Assembly (NCBI RefSeq): GCF_000478195.2
Contig: NZ_AUZM01000005.1
Location: 94,493 to 158,492 of the forward strand
Length of the DNA: 64,000 bases
Origin: Lyngbya aestuarii BL J
GTDB taxonomy: Bacteria; Cyanobacteriota; Cyanobacteriia; Cyanobacteriales; Microcoleaceae
Direction of reading: 5' to 3'
Shown: positions 48,270-58,300 of the stretch, piece by piece
Layout of the letters: each line of letters starts with the position of its first letter
Position numbering within the stretch: position 1 is the first letter of the stretch
Made by a program: the position numbers and the translations under genes
The notes under the pieces: generated by a model
What the model saw: the letters and a program-made list of their open reading frames with translations, nothing else
Told to the model about the DNA's origin: nothing
Database searches by the model: none

Positions 48270-49100
48270 TCACTCTGTTGATGATTCAGAATTTATAGGT
48301 AATAATTTTAACTGATACTGATAAAGAGAAACGGGTTGATTTTGGGCTTTAAAATAATCTGGATCTTGAGGAGACAAATATATCGCTGTGATCTGATTAG
48401 CGGTAACTTCATCAACTTTTTCCGGATCTTGTTGATTGAATTTAGCAGTGTAAGCGGTTGTGGTTTCTACTTCGTTGAGATAAATAGACGTTTCTCCTTG
48501 AAAAATCTGCTGAAAGATTTCTGCTGTAACAAATTGATTAAGACTTGGGGTTTCGCTTCCTCGACGGGTTACGGTTGAAAGCAGTTGATTATCATTATTA
48601 AAAAAGGTAATTTGTTTGTTGGGATTTTGGGGATCAACTTTCACAGATAAAATGGCTTTTTCTCCTAAAATAGCTTGGGCAATATTTAACCCATTAAAAG
48701 CCCGATCTCCGACTATTTTATCATTTTTTTCCCCTGAATTATTCAGAACATTTAACGTTTGCGGAAACGGAAGATTAACGTTAATAAGCTGATTTTTTTG
48801 CGGATAAAACCGAACATTAAAGGTTAGGGGTTGGTTAAGATATTGACGATTCTGTTCAAAACCCGGTGTTACCACTTCTGGGTTCGGTGCAACCATTTTT
48901 ACTAATGTACTGGTTACTTGCCATTCTCCCGCCATCCATTCAGGATAAATTAAATCCCCTTCTGCTTCTTTGAGAATGGGTTTACTGTCCCAGTCAGGAA
49001 ACTCTAAAACTCGTTCGCTTAGTTGTCCAGCGTTCGCAGAATTTCCACTCAGAAATAAGACGAAAAATAGACAGATAATGATTAATCTTCTGAATTTCAT
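48270..49100 (-). CDS. DUF6816 family exported protein
   Basis: A 276-aa protein with a signal peptide (MKFRRLIIICLFFVLFLSGN, cleavage after ANA). The mature part is rich in beta strands and has LIYPEWMAGEWQVTSTLVKM, which I recall from the cyanobacterial and plastid DUF6816 family, targeted to the thylakoid lumen in plants. Function unknown. It lies seven bp after the HutX-like gene. Confidence 0.78.
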   Translation of the reverse strand: MKFRRLIIICLFFVLFLSGNSANAGQLSERVLEFPDWDSKPILKEAEGDLIYPEWMAGEWQVTSTLVKMVAPNPEVVTPGFEQNRQYLNQPLTFNVRFYPQKNQLINVNLPFPQTLNVLNNSGEKNDKIVGDRAFNGLNIAQAILGEKAILSVKVDPQNPNKQITFFNNDNQLLSTVTRRGSETPSLNQFVTAEIFQQIFQGETSIYLNEVETTTAYTAKFNQQDPEKVDEVTANQITAIYLSPQDPDYFKAQNQPVSLYQYQLKLLPINSESSTE

Positions 49101-49107
49101 CTGTTGT

Positions 49108-49515
49108 TTAGGATAACGTTTCTACAGGGGAAGGTTGCCAAATTTCTCCATATTTTGACTTAAGTTCTTGCCAAGCTTCTACCTGTCCTGGTTCATATTC
49201 TCCCGGTTTTCCCCATTGTAAAAACGCACTGAGGGCAACTTCTTCTTGATCGTCGATAAAACGAATTGCGTAGGTGGTAAAGTTTCCCCGTTTGGCTTCT
49301 CCCGTTTCAAATTTAACCTGTTTAATTTTATCCATATTCAGATGAAACTCAAAGCCTTCATTGTGCATATTGGCGTATTTTCCTTTGGGAAGTTCGGCAT
49401 AAAATAACTTCTCAATTTTGCCTCTGGCTTCTAATACAGCAGAACTGCTGGTGACAATTAAACGTAATGTTCCGAGGGATTCGCAAGCTTCTAAAAAGTC
49501 TTTGAGGGTGGTCAT
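49108..49515 (-). CDS. HutX/ChuX-like heme-binding family protein
   Basis: A 135-aa soluble protein. SAVLEARGKIEKLFYAELPK and EGFEFHLNMDKIKQVKFE followed by ALSAFLQWGKPGEYEPGQVE resemble the ChuX/HutX intracellular heme-carrier fold. Heme or tetrapyrrole binding is inferred from the fold. It sits just downstream of phoH on the same strand. Confidence 0.65.
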   Translation of the reverse strand: MTTLKDFLEACESLGTLRLIVTSSSAVLEARGKIEKLFYAELPKGKYANMHNEGFEFHLNMDKIKQVKFETGEAKRGNFTTYAIRFIDDQEEVALSAFLQWGKPGEYEPGQVEAWQELKSKYGEIWQPSPVETLS

Positions 49516-49555
49516 AATTGATTGATTGATTAATGAATACAGTTAGGATTTGGGG

Positions 49556-50509
49556 TTATTTATCATGCCGTTCGTAGGCGGCTACAATTCGCTGAACCAA
49601 AGGATTTCGCACGACATCCGCTTGAGAAAATTCACAGAAAGCGATACCTTCGACATTCTTCAATATTTTCAAAGCCACACTTAAACCCGAAGATTGATTT
49701 AAAGGTAAATCCGTTTGAGTCGTATCTCCGGTGACAACCATCCGAGATCGAAATCCTAATCGAGTTAAGACCATTTTCATCTGGGCGGGAGTCGTATTTT
49801 GGGCTTCATCTAAGATGACAAAAGCATTGTTTAACGTGCGTCCTCGCATATACGCTAAAGGTGCAACTTCGATGATACCGCGTTCCATCAAGTTAGCGGT
49901 TTTTTCGGGGTCAATCAGTTCATAAAGGGCATCATAAAGCGGACGCAGATAAGGATTAACCTTTTGTTGTAAGTCTCCGGGTAAAAATCCTAAACGTTCT
50001 CCGGCTTCAACTGCCGGACGAGTTAAAATTAGGCGTTCGTATTGGTCAGAGAGTAAGGCTTGAACCGCAATAATAGCGGCGAGATAGGTTTTTCCGGTGC
50101 CAGCAGGCCCACTACAAAAGATCAAATCATGGGTGCGGATGGCTTGAATATATTGGCGTTGACGAAAGGTTTTCGCGCGAATTTCCATCCCTCGCCGAGT
50201 GGTAGCGAGAACGTCTTGATGAATAGCGCTGAGTTCTTCTTGTCGGTTTGTATTTAGTGCATGACGCGCCGTGATAATATCAACGCCTGTCACGGTTTTA
50301 CCGACCTTCCAAAAGTCTTTGAGAGACTGCACCAATTTTTGACAGAGTTCAATTTGACTCGCTGTTCCGCTAATGTGGAGTTCTTGACCCCGCAGCACAA
50401 GCTGGGCGCCGGTTTGTTTGGCTAGGGTTTTGAGGTTATCTTCTTGGTATCCTGAAAGGGCCATTGCACTTTCAATACTGGGGAATTCAAGGGTTAAGCG
50501 CTCTGTCAT
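49556..50509 (-). CDS. phoH: PhoH family protein
   Basis: A 317-aa ATPase of the PhoH group, linked to RNA metabolism and ribosome maturation. The N-terminal segment (about 30-90) is KH-like. Walker A is FCSGPAGTGKTYLA and Walker B FVILDEAQNTTPAQMK. TRPAVEAGERLGFLPGDLQQK is diagnostic. The ATG at 50509 overlaps the stop codon of a RidA remnant (ATGA). Confidence 0.94.
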   Translation of the reverse strand: MTERLTLEFPSIESAMALSGYQEDNLKTLAKQTGAQLVLRGQELHISGTASQIELCQKLVQSLKDFWKVGKTVTGVDIITARHALNTNRQEELSAIHQDVLATTRRGMEIRAKTFRQRQYIQAIRTHDLIFCSGPAGTGKTYLAAIIAVQALLSDQYERLILTRPAVEAGERLGFLPGDLQQKVNPYLRPLYDALYELIDPEKTANLMERGIIEVAPLAYMRGRTLNNAFVILDEAQNTTPAQMKMVLTRLGFRSRMVVTGDTTQTDLPLNQSSGLSVALKILKNVEGIAFCEFSQADVVRNPLVQRIVAAYERHDK

Positions 50510-50646
50510 TCGTTTTGACTAACGACAACTGCATCAGCTTCAATTTCAATTAACATAGCTGGTATCGATCAAGCGTTGAACTTCTACTATTGTTGTTGCT
50601 GGAGCTTGAATGAACCATAGTTGTTCACAAACATTCGTTGAATGAG
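50506..50646 (-). pseudogene. C-terminal remnant of a RidA family gene
   Basis: Translation gives QAPATTIVEVQRLID and, after a frameshift, MLIEIEADAVVVSQNE with a stop overlapping the phoH start. This is the C-terminus of RidA/YjgF proteins (RxxVxVxxLP...LVEIEAIAVV). The N-terminal two thirds are missing. Confidence 0.72.
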
Positions 50647-50846
50647 GAAACTAAACAACGAGGAAAAGCGGCTTTACAACGACCGCTTCCTCAGTTGATC
50701 TCGAATCCCATCGGGCGATGAGACGGTTGGCTGATTGTCTGAACTGAGTTTGAACTATTAATCAAATTAGAGCCGCCGTTTTTCGAGGGTTAAATGACTT
50801 TGAAAAACTCACGAGGCAACACTTTTTTACTTTGATCTTGGGCTAA

Positions 50847-50875
50847 CTCCCGTTATACGCTGGGTTTAACGGGAG
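50847..50875 (-). terminator. stem-loop after the KH-domain gene
   Basis: CTCCCGTTA pairs perfectly with TAACGGGAG around 11 bases. It starts 14 bases past the stop codon of the KH gene. No T-tract follows, so it may protect the mRNA end. Confidence 0.55.
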
Positions 50876-50888
50876 AAGTTGCTAACTT

Positions 50889-51329
50889 TTATCGCTCCGG
50901 CTTTCTGGCAAATTGGCTAGAAGTCGATGGGCGATGCCGAGTTCGGGTTGTACGTCTCGGAGAAGGACGACTAGGAGAAACCCTCGGGCGACTACTACCA
51001 TTAGATTGGTTATCGTATATGTCTAAATAAACGGATTCTCCGGCAGCTTCTGCGATCGCAGACAACACAGTCCGAATCGCCTGAATATTGCGTCCTCCAC
51101 GACCGTAAACCCGGCCTTTATCTTCTGCTTCAAAAGCTAATCGAATCCATGTTCTCTGTTGAGCCAGAGAACGCTCACAATCGACTCGTAAGGAATCTGG
51201 AGTTTCTAGAAACGGTTCGATCAAGAATCGCACTAACTGAGCATAGTCTGGACTAGCTGACGGGTTCGGGTTCCGATTCTGACGAATTGGGTTCAGCGTT
51301 TGATCTGGACTTGAGTTGTTCAAATACAT
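50889..51329 (-). CDS. KH-domain RNA-binding protein (KhpA-like)
   Basis: A 146-aa protein. [19 protein letters not shown] begins the KhpA-type KH fold and [20 protein letters not shown] carries the GxxG RNA-binding loop. The C-terminus (about 110-146) is a Ser/Arg/Pro-rich basic tail. ATG 51329 makes the gene overlap the rpsP coding end by 77 bp in another frame. No better start was found downstream. The khpA-after-rpsP order is common in bacteria. Confidence 0.82.
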   Translation of the reverse strand: MYLNNSSPDQTLNPIRQNRNPNPSASPDYAQLVRFLIEPFLETPDSLRVDCERSLAQQRTWIRLAFEAEDKGRVYGRGGRNIQAIRTVLSAIAEAAGESVYLDIYDNQSNGSSRPRVSPSRPSPRRTTRTRHRPSTSSQFARKPER

Positions 51330-51552
51330 TGGCTTTTTGCAGGATGTTACGCACAGTTCGAGTAGGTTGCGCCCCTTGTTGAAGGCGGCGAACAATCGCT
51401 GGGACATCCAATCGAGTTTCGTCTGTTCTGGGATTGTAGAAGCCCAGTTCCTCTAAGGGACGACCTTCGCGACGAGATAAACTTTTCATCGCAACAATCC
51501 GGTAGCTTGCTTCCCGCTTTTTACCATATCTCTTCAATCGCAGTTTGATCAT
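51253..51552 (-). CDS. rpsP: 30S ribosomal protein S16
   Basis: A 99-aa ribosomal protein, [20 protein letters not shown] with ELGFYNPRT and [18 protein letters not shown]. The tail [10 protein letters not shown] is acidic. It is between ffh and the KH gene, the conserved ffh-rpsP-khpA order. Confidence 0.96.
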   Translation of the reverse strand: MIKLRLKRYGKKREASYRIVAMKSLSRREGRPLEELGFYNPRTDETRLDVPAIVRRLQQGAQPTRTVRNILQKANVFEQLKSRSNAEPNSSESEPEPVS

Positions 51553-51770
51553 GTTAATTCACAACACTCCTTTATGATTGTAAGCTATTTTTTTGGACTG
51601 GGGCATAGGGATAGGGACTGGGGATGTTGTCAGACTGATGAACTTTGAGGTCAAGCTAGCAACAAAGCGCGATCGCTATTTTGAGGTAATCTCTCAAATA
51701 ATCACCGTGGAAACATTGACTTCGCCGATAGTGTATGGGTCTATTGTCTAACGTTTCTGTTGTCGCTGCT

Positions 51771-53213
51771 TTACAGTTGTCCAAACCCTTTTTTCTTCTT
51801 GTTGGCTTTCTTTTTCTTTTTGCCACCCCCTGCACCGCGCATTCCTCCCATTCCGGGCATTCCTCCCATTCCGGGCATTCCTCCCATTCCGGGCATTCCT
51901 CCCATTCCGGGAAAACTCCCTTGACCCATTTGCTTCATCATGCCCCGCATTTTCTGGAAATCGCCCACCAGTCGCATCACGTCTTTTTCACTGTGACCCG
52001 ACCCTTTGGCAATCCGCCGACGCCGAGAGGGAGAACTCGCCAATACCTCGGGGTTTTTACGTTCTTCTGTCGTCATTGAATTGATCATCGCTTCTGATCG
52101 CTTCAACTGTTGTTCTCCTTGTTCAAGTTGTTCTTGGGAGATTTTATTCATCCCCGGAATCAACTTTGCCAAACCCCCCAGAGAACCCATATTTTTCATC
52201 AGCCGAGTTTGCTTCAAGAAGTCTGTGAAGTCAAATTTGGCTTCCATGATCTTCTGCTGCATTTTCTCGGCATCTGCGATGTCGAATTCTTCCTGCGCTT
52301 TTTCAACCAGCGTCAGGACATCACCCATTCCTAAAATACGAGAAGCCATCCGTTCCGGGTAAAACGGTTGCAGGGCTTCGACTTTCTCACCCACCCCCAC
52401 AAATTTAATCGGCGCACCGGATATTCGCCGAATTGAAAGGGCTGCACCGCCTCGGCTATCCCCATCTAATTTTGTCAGAATTGCGCCGCTAATGCCAATC
52501 TGTTCGTTAAAGGTTTGGGTCAAGGTCGCGGCTTCTTGTCCGGTCATCGCATCGACCACCAACAGCGTGTCATGGGGTTGAACAACCGCTTTGATGCGGG
52601 CGAGTTCCGCCATCATATCTTGATCGATTTGCAGACGACCTGCGGTGTCAATAATCACGGTATCAACGCCCTGGGTTTTGGCGTATTCCACGCCTTGACG
52701 AGCAATTTCCACCGGATCGGCATCACTTCCGAGTTCAAACACCGGAACTTCGATCTGCTGGCCGAGGGTTTTCAACTGATCGATCGCCGCAGGTCGATAG
52801 ACGTCTGTCGCCACCATCAACGCACTGCGGTTTTCTTTGCGAAGATGCAGGGCTAATTTAGCCGTGGCGGTGGTTTTACCCGTCCCTTGTAAACCGGCCA
52901 TTAACACAATCGTTGGCGCTGAGTCGGCTACAGCCAGGGGAACGTTACTTTCTCCCATGACCTTTACCAGTTCATCATGCACGATTTTGACGAACTGTTC
53001 TCCTGGTCGCACGCCTGACAATACCTGCGACCCTTGTGCTTGCTCCCCGACTTCGGCGACGAATTCTTTGACAACCTGGAGATTAACATCGGCTTCGAGT
53101 AAAGCCCGACGGACATCTTTCAGGGCGTCTTGAATATTGGAGTCGGTGATTTTGTCTTGACCCCGGAGTTTTTTCCAGGCGGAGTCTAAGCGTTCAGCAA
53201 GGGCGTCGAACAT
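51771..53213 (-). CDS. ffh: signal recognition particle protein
   Basis: A 480-aa GTPase that delivers membrane proteins to the Sec machinery. P-loop GLQGTGKTTATAK, DTAGRLQID and TKLDGDSRGGAAL (G domain) and the methionine-rich M domain with KRSEAMINSM are all present. The C-terminus has a GMGGMP tandem repeat from 18-bp DNA repeats at about 51840-51912, then a lysine-rich end. Confidence 0.96.
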   Translation of the reverse strand: MFDALAERLDSAWKKLRGQDKITDSNIQDALKDVRRALLEADVNLQVVKEFVAEVGEQAQGSQVLSGVRPGEQFVKIVHDELVKVMGESNVPLAVADSAPTIVLMAGLQGTGKTTATAKLALHLRKENRSALMVATDVYRPAAIDQLKTLGQQIEVPVFELGSDADPVEIARQGVEYAKTQGVDTVIIDTAGRLQIDQDMMAELARIKAVVQPHDTLLVVDAMTGQEAATLTQTFNEQIGISGAILTKLDGDSRGGAALSIRRISGAPIKFVGVGEKVEALQPFYPERMASRILGMGDVLTLVEKAQEEFDIADAEKMQQKIMEAKFDFTDFLKQTRLMKNMGSLGGLAKLIPGMNKISQEQLEQGEQQLKRSEAMINSMTTEERKNPEVLASSPSRRRRIAKGSGHSEKDVMRLVGDFQKMRGMMKQMGQGSFPGMGGMPGMGGMPGMGGMPGMGGMRGAGGGKKKKKANKKKKGFGQL

Positions 53214-53459
53214 AATTGGTGATTTTTTCGTGCAGCAAATGGGCTATGGGTCACAGGAGGCCGCTGGGAACGGAGTCATCTGTGACTCGACATCTATTAT
53301 GATAATCCCTAATTTGATTCGGCTGATCCCCAAGTCGATCTATTTTAGCAGCAGTCGTCGGCTTCAGTTGCACCCAGACTGATTATTACGCCGCAGATCA
53401 AAGGGGGCGATCTCCGCTGATTGGGTAGTCAGTCAAGGTGAACCCAAGAATGATCTAAC

Positions 53460-54518
53460 TCAAACTGATTTGTCATACCCAACTTGATTTTCATCAAAAC
53501 AATTGTTGAGTGCTGATGCTAATTCTAAAATAACTTTTTGTTGACTTGCATCTTGTAATCCCAAAGCTTGCTTATACTTGTCAAGATCTAAATATTTTTT
53601 AACTAAGCCTTGAGCAAAACAAAGAGAAAAGGCATCGCTAGAATTTAAACCGATATTGGCTTTAAAACTATTAAACACAGTGATTTTAAATCCTGTTTTT
53701 TTAAATAAGTAAGGATAGATTTGATTGCAAAATAACTTAAATATTGTTTCTTGATATTGACTTAAATCAGGTTTTCTATAATCATCAATGGATAAAACCT
53801 GATCACTATTGCTTTTATTACTAATTTTGTAAATTTTATATTCATCAAGGGTTAATCTTGAAGTTTTTAAATCGCTTTCTATATGGACAAAAATTCGGAA
53901 AGGTTCGGTTTCAAAAACATAGGAATCAAAAAATATAGGCTGTTCGTCTGTCAAACAAGCCGCAGGAGGAGAACTATAAAAAGTTTCTTGCTTTACTTTC
54001 CACTGAAATAATTTTTCTTCTAAGTCATCTATAATCTGTTCTTGAGGCAATTGTTTTCCGTTATAACTGTTTTTAGATAATAAATCGGAGGCTTTCATTT
54101 GTTCATACTTAATATCCCATTCACCTAATTCACCTTCTTTTCCAAATAACCAATCCAAGTTTTTCTGGGGTTCTCTATCCACCAATTTCAGCATAAACCG
54201 CCATTCTTTAGAACCTGTCTGTGTTTTTGAGTTGTTTTTACTGCGTTTATCTTCGAGAAATCCCAATTTGTCTAAACATTTAATCGCATTGCGAATTTTT
54301 TCGGTATCAATTTCCTCACCCCACTCCTGGGTTAACTCGCTTAACCCCTGGAGGGTTGTCTTTTTCACCCGGAGATGATTTCCATCCCACTCCACCCGAA
54401 CTTCTTTATCGAGGTTAGTATCGTCGAGTTGTCCATTCGCCAAACCATTTAAGGCTGCAACCAATATTTTGGCATTTTGCTTACCCGACTTCCAACTCAA
54501 ACGTCTTCCGCTTTTCAT
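53460..54518 (-). CDS. hypothetical protein with possible winged-helix N-terminus
   Basis: A 352-aa protein that I do not recognise. Residues 1-130 (SKQNAKILVAALNGLANGQL-like then TEKIRNAIKCLDKLGFLEDK) look like one or two helix-turn-helix or winged-helix units. The middle (130-190) is helical. Residues 190-350 have alternating strands and helices with no clear motif. It is AT-rich, has no neighbour on the same strand within a plausible operon, and precedes an apparent gene remnant at 54602. Confidence 0.6.
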   Translation of the reverse strand: MKSGRRLSWKSGKQNAKILVAALNGLANGQLDDTNLDKEVRVEWDGNHLRVKKTTLQGLSELTQEWGEEIDTEKIRNAIKCLDKLGFLEDKRSKNNSKTQTGSKEWRFMLKLVDREPQKNLDWLFGKEGELGEWDIKYEQMKASDLLSKNSYNGKQLPQEQIIDDLEEKLFQWKVKQETFYSSPPAACLTDEQPIFFDSYVFETEPFRIFVHIESDLKTSRLTLDEYKIYKISNKSNSDQVLSIDDYRKPDLSQYQETIFKLFCNQIYPYLFKKTGFKITVFNSFKANIGLNSSDAFSLCFAQGLVKKYLDLDKYKQALGLQDASQQKVILELASALNNCFDENQVGYDKSV

Positions 54519-54601
54519 TGCTTAAATCTAAAAAAATATTAAAAAACTTTAAGAACAACCCAAAAATACCAAGGTTTTTCTTGATACATAAGGTTTTTCC
54601 C

Positions 54602-54850
54602 TTAACTGACAAGGGTTTCCAGCGTTTTAAAACGGGTTTGCTTGGGATCAATAAATCCTTTACATTTAGAACTATCCAACAAGTTATATAGTTCGTTAGA
54701 TGCTCTGAGTGAAACAAGGAATCTCCGAGATTCTTCACAACACTCGCCATTGCAAACCCTTCCGGTGGTAAGAATCTGTTCAGTCCACCCCTTAAGGAAA
54801 TGTTCGAGTAACCCCCAGAAAAAGCTAGATTCTGATGCAAAATTAAGAAT
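54602..54850 (-). pseudogene. possible C-terminal remnant of an unknown gene
   Basis: An 82-codon frame, closed by TAG upstream and TAA at 54602, has protein-like content (SFFWGLLEHFLKGWTEQIL, FLVSLRASNELYNLLDS, KGFIDPKQTRFKTLETLVS) but no ATG or GTG start. It may be the tail of a decayed gene. Low confidence. Confidence 0.3.
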
Positions 54851-54974
54851 CTAAAATATTTCGCAACTCAAAACGGTTGATGGCTCTGAGTCACATCGTT
54901 GAATACTTTTTATTGTTCATAAGTCTAACACTTTTTGTCGGACTTAATCAAGTATTTTTTAGGAGGATCGGGTG

Positions 54975-55250
54975 ATGTATACTACCAGTTATACGGTCTT
55001 TTATACAGTAGTAGAATCGGCTTTAGAGACAGCCAAAATTTATTTGAAAGACTTTGCTTTAAGCGAAGATTTTATGGTCAAAATTCAAGAGGTGTTTGGC
55101 GATCGCTTTGATGCGGTTCGGTTGGAGGAGTTGCGACAACAGTGGGCGTCGGGAAATTTTGAGGATTTAACCCTGTTTGAAGTGCGATCGGATGCCGAGT
55201 TGGGTGGGGCGAATGCGGCTTATGCTGGCGAGAATCGACTTTCACACTGA
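54975..55250 (+). CDS. small protein like the N-terminal domain of RTX proteins
   Basis: A 91-aa protein, MYTTSYTVFYTVVESALETA, with VFGDRFDAVRLEELRQQWAS and LGGANAAYAGENRLSH. I recall the pattern LRQQW...GNF...EIRSSxEINGANAAYA as the N-terminal domain of large cyanobacterial calcium-binding and FG-GAP secreted proteins. Here it stands alone and stops just where those proteins continue. AGGAGG eight bases before the ATG at 54975 supports translation. It lies 105 bp before the RTX gene and may be its detached leader domain. Confidence 0.65.
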   Translation: MYTTSYTVFYTVVESALETAKIYLKDFALSEDFMVKIQEVFGDRFDAVRLEELRQQWASGNFEDLTLFEVRSDAELGGANAAYAGENRLSH

Positions 55251-55354
55251 TCTAATCATACTAAACAATATTTTGCTAAACGAGAAACTTATCTCAATCA
55301 TAAACTTCCAGACCATCTCTTAACCCAAGCTATTTACTGAAAGAGGATAATTCA

Positions 55355-58300
55355 ATGGCAACTTATCAAGGTGATAACTTTGGGCTTGTTAAAACAGAAT
55401 TGACAAATTTTTCCAATAATTTGGGCGATATTTTAGGTCAATCAGCTTTTTTAACAGACATTCCACTTTTAGAGGAAAATGCCCTACAGCAGAGCATAGA
55501 TAATAATTTAATTAACCCTCTCAAGAATGCTTTTAATAATTTGTTAGTAACTCCTACAAATGCAACAGATTTTATTAACAACCTTAGAGCGTCTCTCAGC
55601 AGCTTCGGAACTGTAACTTATCCAACTTACCAAACTGAAGATTCTTTAACCTTTTCCGTAAATATCAACTCTCAAATTGGGGTATCTTCTCCTTTCTCTC
55701 TGGAGTCGGGGCTTCCAGCTCTTGGAATGCGAATAAAAGGTGAAGATAATGACGTTCAAGCTAACTTAAGCGTCGCTCTAAACTTTGATGTTGAACTGTC
55801 TAAAAATGAGGGTGTTAAATTAAAATTTAACAATGAAAATGACATTGGAATAGAAGGATTAATTAAACTTGGAGATTCTGCTGAATTTGAAGCCACTTTA
55901 GGTTTTTTGGCTCTCAATGCAAAAAATAAGACAAATGAAGAAGGTACTTCATTTGATATCAGTTTAAATATGGATTTAGACTCCGATGGCAATGGTGAAA
56001 TTTCAATTGATGATACTTCTGCACAATTAGGAGGAAAGCTAAATATCAACCTAGAATTGGAAACAAAAATTCTTAATTCTGATATTGACCTCCCCTCTTT
56101 AACAAGTGATTTTACTGTTGATTGGGATATTGCAGAAGCACAAATAGGTGGTGAGGGATCATACATCGGAGTAAACTCTCGGCCCGAGAAGGTGGCATTT
56201 GAAAATATAACCCTGGATGCCGGACATTTTTTCTCTGATATTGTCAATCCAGTTTTGAGAAATGTTCAGTCCGTAACCCAACCAATTGGGCCTTTTGCCG
56301 AAGCTCTACAAGCAGAGATTATACTTCTTAATGATTTCCCAGAGTTGGGAAGTATTTTTGATGCAAATGGCGATGGAAAACTTAGTCTTATTGATTTGGC
56401 TTATTCTTTCTCTGATAATCTCGACTGGGGCTTGATTGATAACCTCTCTCAGCTTGTTAATATTATTAATGCACTTCCAGGCGTACCAGACGGTGAGACT
56501 TTTGAACTCGAACTTGGTTCTTATGAACTTCAAGACTTCGATCTGACCAATCCAAACTTCGATCTTAGCCAGATTTCATCTATTAATCCGATAGAGGAGA
56601 TTAAAAGCTTTCAAGAACAACTAACATCAATGGGAGAACCTGATGCTGTAGACCTAACACCAGATCCTGAAAACCCCCTACCTCCCGAGAATCCATTTTC
56701 TGGATATGGTACTTTTGTTTCATCTCTTGAGACTTTACCCGGAGGTGGATTTGAAATTCCCATTTTAAAGAATCCTCTGAATTTCTTTAATCTTTTTCTT
56801 GGAAAAGACCTCGACCTGATCAAATATACTCCACCGGGTATTAGCGGTAGCTTTTCCATGAATGAGTACATCCCCCTTACAGGCCCGCTAGGTATCACTT
56901 TGGCTGGTAGCGGAGGATTTGCAGGTGCCCTTTCTTTGGGATTTGATACATACGGCTTTAAACAGCTTATTGAAAGTGAAGATCCATTTGATCCTGCGAA
57001 TTTTGCTTCTGTTTTAAATGGTTTTTATGTGGATGACACTGATAATGGAACAGAGAATGATGCACCAATCCTTAACCTAGATGTGGGCATCGAAGCTGGG
57101 GGTGCAGCAGAAGCGATTGTAGCCCGTGGCGGAGTCCAGGGTGGTATCTATGGAGATTTATGGTTTGATGTGGTCGATGAAGATGGAGATCAAAAAGCAC
57201 GTTTTTCAGAACTTTGGCCTCTACAAGTTGCCGGAGAAATTACTGCTGGTGTAAGAACTTATGCTGAAGTTGGTTGGCCTGATTGGGGAGCCGGCAAGCG
57301 ATGGGAGTGGGAAAGCCCTCGTGTAAAGGTAGCTGGCTTTGATACGAGTAATATGACACTGGCTCGTTCTCCGAAGTTGGCTACTGCCATTCAAGGTGGT
57401 ACTTTACAAATTAACCTGGGGGAAAATGCCGAAAATCGGGAGATTGTAAACATTGAAGACGACTTTGAGTATGTCAAGGTTGAAAAGGGTTCTATCAAGG
57501 TAACTTCGTTCGGTTTAACTCAAACCTACGATGATACGGGAATCACTCAAATTCTGATTGATGGGGGTCAAGATGATACTGTCGTTGAGTCAGTAGAAAT
57601 ATCGATTCCACTACAAGTTACAACTGGCGATGGCAATGACGACATTCAAGGAGGTCTAGGAAACGACTTCATTGAAACCAGCTTTGGGACAGATTTTATT
57701 AGGGGTGAAGCTGGAAACGATGTTTTGGCTGGTGGTGATGGTGATGATTGGGTTTCTGGTGGTTCTGATAACGATATTATCGATGTCGGTACAGGTAATG
57801 ATATTGCCTATGGTGATAGTGGAGATGATGATATACGGGGTGGAATTGGCAGCGATAATCTTAGTGGAGACGATGGCAATGATAGTGTAAGAGGAGAAAA
57901 TGGCCAGGACTTTGTTGATGGTGGTTCTGGAAATGATTCTCTTTTGGGCGGTGAGGATAATGACTTATTATTTGGTCGGCTTGGGGATGATACAGTTTCA
58001 GGTGGTAATGATAACGATACTATCCAAGGTAACGAAGGCGACGACCAAATCACCGGCGATGGCGGAGATGACAACATCGAAGGAAACCAAGGCAGTGATA
58101 ACATCTCCGGCGGAGAGGGCAACGATGCGATCGCCGGAAACGAAGATGATGACCAAATTACAGGTAACGAAGGTGACGACCAAATCACCGGCGATGACGG
58201 AAACGACCAGATCGAAGGAAACGGCGGCCAAGACCAGATCGAAGGCGGACTCGGAGAAGACAACATCGAAGGCGGCGACGGCGACGACATCCTCAAAGGC

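Noticed and set aside
51735..52079. A forward frame with HSSHSGHSSHSG repeats.
   Set aside because: It is the antisense reading of the GMGGMP repeats of ffh.
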